A stretch of DNA of 14,484 nucleotides, from contig JADFKX010000037.1 of assembly GCA_022564695.1 (NCBI GenBank), positions 1 to 14,484 of the forward strand. Reading direction: 5' to 3'. Made by a program: the position numbers and the translations under genes. Position 1 is the stretch's first letter. Every line of letters begins with the position of its first letter. Shown one piece after another: positions 7,771-13,472 of this stretch. This stretch comes from Chloroflexota bacterium. Lineage in GTDB: Bacteria; Chloroflexota; Dehalococcoidia; SM23-28-2; RBG-16-64-32. The notes beneath the pieces are model-generated. The model was not told where the DNA came from. It saw nothing but the letters and a program-made list of their open reading frames with translations, and did not search any database.

Positions 7771-7838
7771 CCTCGAACAGCCGCACCGAGTCCTCGAGGC
7801 TAGTCGAGAGGGGAACTAAGAGTCGTAGCCCTCTAGCC
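7771..7838 (-). other. Overlapping inverted repeats between the short ORF and ilvE
   Basis: In the minus-strand RNA, GGCTAG/CTAGCC (7838-7833 with 7803-7798) encloses an AGGG/CCCT stem (7832-7829 with 7812-7809) and includes the stop codon of the 30-codon ORF. A second stem, CCTCGA/TCGAGG (7799-7794 with 7776-7771), shares bases 7799-7798 with the first. The two cannot both form fully. No U tract follows either. The rest of the 7676-7832 stretch shows nothing else I can name. Confidence 0.4.
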
Positions 7839-7925
7839 TTCGTCCGAGCCGTGCTGTGCTCTGAGAACAAGAAAAGTGACTAGCACGGAGGTGACCAGTG
7901 CGACAGCAAACATACGTCGTTTCAT
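7833..7925 (-). CDS. 30-residue Val/Leu-rich membrane peptide or leader peptide
   Basis: A short ORF (ATG at 7925, TAG at 7835-7833) with AAGGAG seven bases before the ATG and a full-consensus promoter about 40 bases upstream. The peptide begins MKRRMF and has a hydrophobic core at residues 6-21 with nine Val/Leu residues, then RAQHGSDEG. It could be a single-span small membrane protein (positive N-terminus inside, polar tail outside), or an attenuation leader peptide for ilvE, which starts 157 bases downstream on the same strand. There is no Ile and the Val/Leu codons are varied, which argues mildly against a classical leader. I know no named family. The ribosome site and promoter together make translation likely. 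Confidence 0.65.
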   Translation of the reverse strand: MKRRMFAVALVTSVLVTFLVLRAQHGSDEG

Positions 7926-7964
7926 TGGACAACTCCTTCACTGAATGCGATCGCTAATGAGGGC

Positions 7965-7992
7965 ATTATAGTCCAGCGCCGGAGTATGTCAA
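7965..7992 (-). promoter_or_regulatory. Full-consensus sigma-70 promoter for the 30-codon ORF
   Basis: On the minus strand TTGACA (7992-7987) and TATAAT (7970-7965) are separated by 16 bases, and both boxes match consensus at all six positions. The predicted start near 7958 gives a leader of about 33 bases containing the AAGGAG site. It is the strongest promoter visible in the window. Confidence 0.85.
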
Positions 7993-8165
7993 GATAATCG
8001 CGGAAGGCGATGCTCATCCCCGTCCTCCGCTATCGGCTCACCCGCATTCAGGCCCACCCGCACACGGATCGGCTCCGCCGCCGACTCGTTCTGCTCCGCG
8101 AACGCCCGCTGCATCGCGATGGCGCACTCCAGCGCCTTGCTCGTTGACTGGCGAAAGGCCGCGCG
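7989..8165 (-). pseudogene. Remnant of a class III adenylate/guanylate cyclase domain
   Basis: Read on the minus strand, this stretch encodes a recognisable piece of a class III nucleotide cyclase catalytic domain: STSKALECAIAMQRAF, then PIRVRVGLNAGEPIAEDGD. The family continues with a loop and a second metal-binding region, but here the frame drifts after GEPIAEDGD into HRLPRLS and stops at 7989. On the other side a TAG (8168-8166) closes the frame and no start codon fits the family. Only about 50 codons of a roughly 180-residue domain remain. The catalytic Asp residues and the rest of the protein are absent. Its 3' end runs into the -35 box of the short-ORF promoter. I call it a decayed gene fragment. 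Confidence 0.8.
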
Positions 8166-8196
8166 CTATCGTGAGCTTGACTCCCCGACAAACAGT

Positions 8197-8245
8197 AGGA
8201 GGCAAGCCTGCCTGCCGGTACGTGTGCGCCTCGGCGTAGGCAGGC
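8197..8245 (+). repeat. Inverted repeat between an AGGAGG site and the hydrolase start
   Basis: GCCTGCC (8206-8212, with a second overlapping register at 8210-8216) is inverted at 8239-8245 as GGCAGGC. The 40-base element can fold as a hairpin. A perfect AGGAGG (8197-8202) stands just before it, more than 50 bases from the ATG at 8256, and no ribosome site is visible closer. The layout suggests the repeat was inserted between the ribosome site and the start codon. GGCAGGC also occurs in the inserts at 10825 and 13480. Confidence 0.5.
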
Positions 8246-8255
8246 GCAACGTCCC

Positions 8256-9116
8256 ATGGGTCATTGGTTGAGGCTGGGCGATCTCGAGCTGCTCGTGGTG
8301 AGCGATGGCGTCCTGCGCCAGGACGCCGGCGCCGTGTTCGGCCTTACGCCCCGCCTCATGTGGGAGCGCTATCTGCCGGAGCTGGACGACAAGTACCGCT
8401 TCCCCCTGGGGCTGAACTCCATGCTCGTCCGCGGTCAGGGGAAGACCGTGCTCGTGGAGACCGGCGTCGGAACGAAGACGGGCCGCACCCCCGGCGTTTC
8501 GGGCACGGAGGAGAGCGGTAACCTGCTCCGTAACCTGCAGCTCGAAGGCATCCGGCCCGAGGACGTGGACATCGTCGTGAACACCCACCTCCACTTCGAT
8601 CACGCCGGCGGCAACACCCTGATCTCCGATGGCAAGCCGGTCCCCACCTTCCCCCGCGCCCGCTACCTCATCCCCAAGGGCGAGTGGCAGGTCGCCTCCA
8701 GCCCCAACGAGCGCACCCGCGCCACCTACCTCGCTGAGAACTTCGAGCCCCTTGAAGACGCCCGCCGGGTCGAGCTTGTAGAAGGCAAGGTGGAGATCAT
8801 CAAAGGGCTGAACCTGCTGCCCGCGCCGGGCCACACCGCCGACCACTGCATCGTGGAGCTCGACTCAGGCGGCGATCTCGCCCTATACGTTGGGGAACTC
8901 GCCCAGCACCCCGTAATGCTGGAGCGCATCGCCTGGATCTCAGCCTTCGACGTCCTCCCCCTGGTGTCGTTGGAGACGAAGAAGCGCGTCATCGAGCGGG
9001 CGCTGGAGCGGCGGGCGCTCATCGTCTCCGTGCACGCGCCATATCCGGGCCTGGGACGCCTCCGTATGGAGGAGGGGAAACGCAGATGGGAACCGCTGGA
9101 CGGGCAGGGACGATGA
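8256..9116 (+). CDS. Metallo-beta-lactamase-fold hydrolase
   Basis: A 286-residue cytoplasmic metallo-hydrolase of the lactonase/glyoxalase II-like MBL group. The metal-binding motif H111-x-H113-x-D115-H116 is in NTHLHFDHAGGN, with H193 in PGHTADH and the last ligand probably H260 in SVHAPYPGLGRL. The usual metal-bridging Asp of the GDxxHHP segment is replaced by Glu (E214, in YVGELAQHP). The fold is complete and the length normal. The substrate is unknown. The ATG at 8256 starts just before the family's first strand (LRLGDLELLVVSDG) but lacks a nearby Shine-Dalgarno. The TGA overlaps the gcvT ATG (ATGA), so gcvT translation is coupled to it. A role in clearing a by-product of glycine or glyoxylate metabolism is a guess from position. 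Confidence 0.88.
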   Translation: MGHWLRLGDLELLVVSDGVLRQDAGAVFGLTPRLMWERYLPELDDKYRFPLGLNSMLVRGQGKTVLVETGVGTKTGRTPGVSGTEESGNLLRNLQLEGIRPEDVDIVVNTHLHFDHAGGNTLISDGKPVPTFPRARYLIPKGEWQVASSPNERTRATYLAENFEPLEDARRVELVEGKVEIIKGLNLLPAPGHTADHCIVELDSGGDLALYVGELAQHPVMLERIAWISAFDVLPLVSLETKKRVIERALERRALIVSVHAPYPGLGRLRMEEGKRRWEPLDGQGR

Positions 9117-10243
9117 CCGACCAGCCCGCCGCCGAAGCCCTGCGCCGCACCTCCCTCCACGCCGAGCACGTGCTCCTGGGCGCCCGCATGGTGCCCTTCG
9201 CCGGCTGGGAGATGCCTGTGCAGTACTCTGGCATCATCGAAGAGCATCAGGCGGTGCGGCAAGCCGCCGGTATGTTCGACGTCTCCCACATGGGCCGCTT
9301 CGAGCTCATCGGCCCGGAGGCCGCCGCCCTCCTCCGCTACGTCTGCACCTACGATATGACCCGCCTCTCGCCCGCCCGCGGCCACTACGCCGCCGCTTGC
9401 CGCCCCGATGGCGGCATCATGGACGACGTCTACGTCTACTGCCTAGCGGAAGACCGTTACCTGCTCGTGGCCAACGCCTCCAACGCCAGCAAGATCCGCG
9501 ACTGGCTCCGCCGGCACAGTCGCCGCTTCCGGGTGGAGATCTCCGACCGCCACACCTCCACCTGCATGATCGCCGTGCAGGGGCCCCAGGCGCTAGAGCG
9601 ACTCGCCCGCGTGCTGGAGCCTGATTTCATCAACTCCCTGAAGCCACGCGCCTGCGGCGAGATAGAATGGGAGAACGCCTTCGTCTTCGCCTCGCGTACC
9701 GGCTACACGGGAGAGGACGGATTGGAGCTCATCTCTTCGGCGGCCGCCGGCCCCCGCCTCTGGCGGGCCCTCCTGGACGCGGAAGTGCTCCCCTGCGGCC
9801 TCGGCGCCCGCGATACCCTGCGCCTGGAGGCCTCACTCCTCCTCTACGGTAACGATATGGACGAGACGGTGAACCCGCTTGAGGTCGGGCTGGGCTGGGT
9901 CGTGACCACGGACGACAGCGCCGACTTCCTCGGACGTGAGGCGCTCCAGCGCGCCCGCGATAGCCAACCTCAGCGTACGCTCGTCTGCCTGAAAGCCCAG
10001 GAGCGAGGCATAATGCGGCCGGGCTGCTCCATCTTGCATTCCGGCCAACAGGTAGGTAAAGTCACCAGCGGTAGCCACTCGCCGACCCTGGGCGGGAGCA
10101 TCGCCATGGGCTTCGTACCACCGGAGTTGGCGGCGGAAGGAACGGAGCTGATCGTGGACATCCGCGGCAGGCCCCTTCCGGCGCGGGTGGTGCCTCGTCC
10201 GTTCTACAGGCGCCCTCGGGCCGCAGAGGAAAGGAACGCTTAG
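9113..10243 (+). CDS. gcvT: Glycine cleavage system T protein (aminomethyltransferase)
   Basis: A 376-residue tetrahydrofolate-dependent aminomethyltransferase. It takes the aminomethyl group from lipoyl-GcvH and releases NH3 and 5,10-methylene-THF. Motifs in order: FAGWEMPVQYSGIIEEH (about 29-45), MFDVSHMGRF (54-63), GGIMDDVYVY (100-109, containing the catalytic Asp), RTGYTGEDGLEL, and NPLEVGLGWVV. The C-terminal barrel has GKVTSGSHSPTLGGSIAMGFV. I chose the ATG at 9113 rather than the in-frame ATG at 9086, because 9113 forms an ATGA overlap with the hydrolase stop, has GGGCAGGGA just before it, and begins near where the family does. It ends in TAG directly abutting the gcvH start. Confidence 0.95.
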   Translation: MTDQPAAEALRRTSLHAEHVLLGARMVPFAGWEMPVQYSGIIEEHQAVRQAAGMFDVSHMGRFELIGPEAAALLRYVCTYDMTRLSPARGHYAAACRPDGGIMDDVYVYCLAEDRYLLVANASNASKIRDWLRRHSRRFRVEISDRHTSTCMIAVQGPQALERLARVLEPDFINSLKPRACGEIEWENAFVFASRTGYTGEDGLELISSAAAGPRLWRALLDAEVLPCGLGARDTLRLEASLLLYGNDMDETVNPLEVGLGWVVTTDDSADFLGREALQRARDSQPQRTLVCLKAQERGIMRPGCSILHSGQQVGKVTSGSHSPTLGGSIAMGFVPPELAAEGTELIVDIRGRPLPARVVPRPFYRRPRAAEERNA

Positions 10244-10246
10244 TTG
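10225..10246 (+). promoter_or_regulatory. Ribosome site fixing the TTG start of gcvH
   Basis: AGGAAAGGA (about 10227-10235) lies 8 bases before TTG at 10244, which directly follows the gcvT TAG. The TTG codon, then VIPPDLRYTKEHEW, matches the usual GcvH N-terminus, and no ATG is available. Confidence 0.75.
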
Positions 10247-10633
10247 GTCATCCCCCCCGATCTCCGCTACACGAAGGAACACGAGTGGGTACGCATGGAT
10301 GACGGGATCGGCACTGTGGGCATCACGGACTACGCCCAGGATCAGTTGGGAGATGTCGTCTACGTGGACCTGCCGTCGCCCGGCAAGCAGCTCTCCCAGC
10401 TCGCCGTATTCGGGGAGATCGAGTCCGTCAAGGCCGTGTCCGAGCTGTACGCTCCCGTAAGCGGCGAGGTGATCGAATCGAACGGGGCCCTCGCCGACAA
10501 GCCGGAGCTGATCAACGAATCGCCCTACGACGAAGGCTGGCTCATGAAGCTGCGCCTGGCCGACGAGGGCGAGGTCGAGAAGCTCATGACCGCCGAACAG
10601 TACAGCGACTTCATCGAGAGCGAGGCCGAATGA
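10244..10633 (+). CDS. gcvH: Glycine cleavage system H protein
   Basis: A 129-residue lipoyl carrier that shuttles the aminomethyl group between the P, T and L proteins. The lipoylated lysine is K63 in GEIESVKAVSELYAP (E. coli K64). YTKEHEWV near the N-terminus, ITDYAQDQLGDVVYVDLP, and NESPYDEGWLMKL are all standard. The length is typical. The start is TTG, supported by an upstream AGGAAAGGA. The stop codon overlaps the gcvPA ATG (ATGA). No lipoylation gene is in the window and the L protein is not seen here; L is usually shared with other dehydrogenases. Confidence 0.97.
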   Translation: MVIPPDLRYTKEHEWVRMDDGIGTVGITDYAQDQLGDVVYVDLPSPGKQLSQLAVFGEIESVKAVSELYAPVSGEVIESNGALADKPELINESPYDEGWLMKLRLADEGEVEKLMTAEQYSDFIESEAE

Positions 10634-11964
10634 CCTCCCCCCACCCCTACATCCCCAACACCGACGAAGACCGTCGCGCCATGCTCGACGCCGTCGGCGT
10701 CGCCACCGCCGACGAGCTGTTCGCCGACATCCCGCCGGAGCTGCGTATCGACGGCCTGGACCTGCCACCGGCGCTATCGGAGCAGGAACTGATGCGAGAG
10801 ATGGCCGCCCTGGCCGCCCGCAACCAGGTCCCCGGGGATGGACAGGCAGGCGACTCCGCCTCCGGCGGATGCTTCCTGGGCGCCGGCGCCTATCGCCACT
10901 TCATCCCCAGCGTCGTCGGCCACGTCCTAAGCCGCTCCGAGTTCTACTCCGCCTACACCCCCTACCAACCCGAGATCAGCCAGGGCACACTCCAGACGAT
11001 GTTCGAACTCCAGTCCATGACCTGCGAGCTGACCGGCATGGACGCGGCCAACGCCGGCATGTACGACGGCGCCAGCGCCCTCGCCGAGGCCTGCCTCATG
11101 GCCTGCAACGTCACCGGCCGCAACCGCATCGCCATACTGGACAGCGTCCACCCGGCCTACGCCGACGTAGTGCGCACCTATGCCCGCGGCCGTGATCTGG
11201 CGGTGGACGTGGTGTCGGACGGCGGCCTCAGCCAGGAACACGCCTGCCTGGCCGTCCAGCACCCCAACTTCTTCGGCTGCCTGGAGGACGTTTGGCAGCG
11301 GGAGGCGGCCGCCCACGCCGCCGGCGCGCTCCTCATCGCCGTCACCGACCCGATCTCGCTGGGGCTGCTGGCGCCGCCCGGCGACTACGGCGCCGACATC
11401 GCCGTCGCCGAGGGGCAGAGCCTGGGCTGGCCGGTCACCTTCGGCGGGCCCTACTTGGGGCTGTTCGCCTGCCGCCAGCAGTACCTGCGCCGGATGCCCG
11501 GCCGCATCGTCGGCCAAACCACCGACCTGGACGGCCGTACCGGATACGTCCTAACCCTTCAGACGCGAGAGCAGCACATCCGGCGCGAGCGCGCCACCTC
11601 CAACATCTGCACCAGCCAGCAGCTTGTAGGGCTCGCCGCCGCCGTATACCTGGCCGCGGTAGGCAAGCACGGCCTGCGCCGTATCGCCGAGACCTGCTAC
11701 CATCGGGCGCACTACGCGGCGGAGCGCATCGCCGCCCTGCCCGGCTACTCGCTCGCATTTGAGGCGCCCTTCTTCAAGGAGTTCACCGTCCGCTGCCCCC
11801 GCCCCGTCCCGCAGATACAGGCGCGACTCCAGGAGCGGGGGATCATCGGCGGCCTGGACGTGAGCGACCGTGTGGACAACGGGATGCTCATCTGCGTTAC
11901 GGAAGTCAACACGCGAGAGGAGATCGACCGTCTGGTGGAAGCGCTGGCGGAGGCGGCGCAATGA
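10630..11964 (+). CDS. gcvPA: Glycine dehydrogenase (decarboxylating) subunit 1
   Basis: The N-terminal half-subunit of the two-gene P protein, which decarboxylates glycine with PLP and passes the aminomethyl group to GcvH. Its 444 residues have PYIPNTDEDRRAML at the start, CFLGAGAYRHFIPSV (81-95), YTPYQPEISQGTLQTMFELQ, FGGPYLGLFACR and RERATSNICTSQQL. No PLP lysine is expected in this subunit. Residues 66-80, between LAARN and CFLGAGAY, are a Gly/Ser-rich stretch some 8-10 residues longer than I recall for the family. Its DNA carries a perfect 6-bp palindrome. Both ends overlap neighbours by 4 bases (gcvH stop, gcvPB start), so the subunits are translated in step. Confidence 0.96.
   Translation: MTSPHPYIPNTDEDRRAMLDAVGVATADELFADIPPELRIDGLDLPPALSEQELMREMAALAARNQVPGDGQAGDSASGGCFLGAGAYRHFIPSVVGHVLSRSEFYSAYTPYQPEISQGTLQTMFELQSMTCELTGMDAANAGMYDGASALAEACLMACNVTGRNRIAILDSVHPAYADVVRTYARGRDLAVDVVSDGGLSQEHACLAVQHPNFFGCLEDVWQREAAAHAAGALLIAVTDPISLGLLAPPGDYGADIAVAEGQSLGWPVTFGGPYLGLFACRQQYLRRMPGRIVGQTTDLDGRTGYVLTLQTREQHIRRERATSNICTSQQLVGLAAAVYLAAVGKHGLRRIAETCYHRAHYAAERIAALPGYSLAFEAPFFKEFTVRCPRPVPQIQARLQERGIIGGLDVSDRVDNGMLICVTEVNTREEIDRLVEALAEAAQ
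10825..10869 (+). repeat. Palindromic insert within gcvPA
   Basis: Codons 66-80 of gcvPA contain GGACAGGCAGGCGACTCCGC and end with the hairpin TCCGCC-TCC-GGCGGA (10855-10869). The encoded stretch GDGQAGDSASGG is not typical of the family. The length is in frame, so the gene stays open. The GGCAGGC core is shared with the repeats near 8206 and 13480. Confidence 0.5.
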
Positions 11965-13472
11965 CCACCACCGAGCGAAGCAAGACTAACCCGAAAGCGA
12001 TGGACATCGGCGCCCGCCTCACCTTCGACCTGAGCCGGCCGGGGCGCAAGGGCGTCCTGCTGCCGGAACCGGACGTGCCAACGGCGGCGCTGCCGGACGC
12101 CCGCTTCCTGCGCTCGGAGCTCAACCTGCCTGAGCTGTCGCAGAACCAGGTGATCCGCTACTTCCTGGGGCTGAGCAAGCTCAACTACAGCCTGGACACC
12201 GGATTCTACCCCCTCGGCTCCTGCACCATGAAGTACAACCCAACCGTCAACGAGGACGTCGGCCGCCTGCCCGGCTTCGCCCTCGCCCACCCCCTCCAGC
12301 CGGAGGCCACCGTCCAGGGCGCGCTGGCCGTCCTCCACCAGCTCCAGCAGGCCCTCGCCGCCATCACCGGCATGGACGCCGTCGCCCTGGCCCCCGCCGC
12401 GGGCGCGCAAGGAGAGCTGTGCGGCATCCTCATGATCAAGGCCTACCTGGAGGACCAACCCGATGGCATCGGGGCCCGGCGGAAGGTGCTCATCCCGGAC
12501 TCCGCCCACGGCACGAACCCGGCCACCGCCGCTATGTGCGGCTTCCAGGTCGTCACCATCCCCTCCGACCGTGACGGCAACACAGACATGGCGGCCCTGG
12601 AGTCCGCCCTGGACAACGGCGTCGCGGCGATGATGCTCACCCTGCCCTCGACCCTTGGCCTGTTCGACCCCAACATCCAGCGAATCGCCCAAACGTTGCA
12701 CCGGCACGGCGCCCTCCTCTACGGCGACGGCGCCAACCAGAACGCCTTCCTGGGCCGCGCCCGCTTCGGCGATATGGGGTTCGACGTCGTGCACTTAAAT
12801 CTTCATAAAACGTTCTCCACTCCTCACGGCGGTGGCGGCCCCGGTGCCGGCCCCGTCTGCGTCAAGGCCAAGCTGGCCCCCTACCTGCCCATGCCGGTGG
12901 TGGAGACGAACGGAGAGTCGTTCAGCCTGGCCGCGCCGGAGCACAGCATCGGCAAGGTCACCGCCTTTCACGGCAACTTTGGTGTGCTGGTCCGCGCTCT
13001 CACCTACATCCAATCCCTGGGCGCCGAAGGGCTGCGCGCCATCAGCGATAACGCCGTGATCAACGCCAACTACGTCCTCACCCGCCTGCGCCGCGCTTAT
13101 CATCTTCCCTACGACCGCCGCTGCATGCACGAGGTCGTGTTCTCCCCGCCCAAGGCAGGCCGGCGGGCGAAAGCCGCCAAGACCCTGGACATCGCCAAGC
13201 GGCTCATCGACTACGGCTTCCACCCGCCCACCATCTACTTCCCGCTAATCGTCGACGAGGCGCTGATGGTGGAGCCCACGGAGTCAGAGGCGAAGGAAGC
13301 GCTGGACGCCTTCTGCGAGGCGATGCTGGCGATAGCCCGCGAGGCGGAGGAGGAGCCAGAGCTGCTGCGCGGCGCCCCCCACGACGCCCCCCTGCGCCGC
13401 CTCGACGAGGCCGCCGCCGCCCGCAAGCCCTACCTGCGCTGGCGGCCACCCGGACAAGGAGGAAACGCGTGA
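11961..13472 (+). CDS. gcvPB: Glycine dehydrogenase (decarboxylating) subunit 2
   Basis: The C-terminal half-subunit of the P protein, which carries PLP. Its 503 residues are normal length. Motifs: GFYPLGSCTMKYNP (81-94), DSAHGTNPATAAMCGF (180-195), LLYGDGANQNAFLG (252-265), and the PLP-lysine motif NLHKTFSTPHGGGGPG with K283 as the Schiff-base lysine. C-terminal motifs include MHEVVFS and MVEPTESE. It overlaps gcvPA by 4 bases at the start and the aminotransferase by 4 bases at the end. Codons 278-289, around K283, are unusually AT-rich (tta aat ctt cat aaa acg) compared with the G/C-ending codons used elsewhere in the gene. Confidence 0.97.
   Translation: MTTTERSKTNPKAMDIGARLTFDLSRPGRKGVLLPEPDVPTAALPDARFLRSELNLPELSQNQVIRYFLGLSKLNYSLDTGFYPLGSCTMKYNPTVNEDVGRLPGFALAHPLQPEATVQGALAVLHQLQQALAAITGMDAVALAPAAGAQGELCGILMIKAYLEDQPDGIGARRKVLIPDSAHGTNPATAAMCGFQVVTIPSDRDGNTDMAALESALDNGVAAMMLTLPSTLGLFDPNIQRIAQTLHRHGALLYGDGANQNAFLGRARFGDMGFDVVHLNLHKTFSTPHGGGGPGAGPVCVKAKLAPYLPMPVVETNGESFSLAAPEHSIGKVTAFHGNFGVLVRALTYIQSLGAEGLRAISDNAVINANYVLTRLRRAYHLPYDRRCMHEVVFSPPKAGRRAKAAKTLDIAKRLIDYGFHPPTIYFPLIVDEALMVEPTESEAKEALDAFCEAMLAIAREAEEEPELLRGAPHDAPLRRLDEAAAARKPYLRWRPPGQGGNA
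13455..13471 (+). promoter_or_regulatory. Strong ribosome site fixing the GTG start of the aminotransferase
   Basis: AAGGAGG (13456-13462) lies 6 bases before GTG at 13469, inside the last codons of gcvPB. The GTGA overlap with the gcvPB stop fits the pattern of the operon. Confidence 0.8.

Noticed and set aside
8173..8205. Plus-strand promoter for the hydrolase/gcv operon (TTGACT near 8177)
   Set aside because: A good -35 box is present, but the sequence 17 bases later (AGGCAA) is a poor -10 box, so I did not list it.
8000..8255. Glycine riboswitch upstream of the gcv operon
   Set aside because: Such riboswitches often precede gcv genes, but I found no glycine-aptamer core on the plus strand here. 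The interval is filled by the cyclase remnant and an inverted repeat.
9086..9112. Earlier in-frame ATG for gcvT at 9086
   Set aside because: It would overlap the hydrolase by 31 bases and add nine residues not typical of GcvT. The ATG at 9113 has an ATGA overlap and a ribosome site.
10927..12794. Long minus-strand ORFs across gcvPA and gcvPB
   Set aside because: Their residues are Gly/Ala/Val/His-rich reversals of strongly conserved plus-strand enzymes, with no family resemblance; shadow frames of GC-rich coding DNA.
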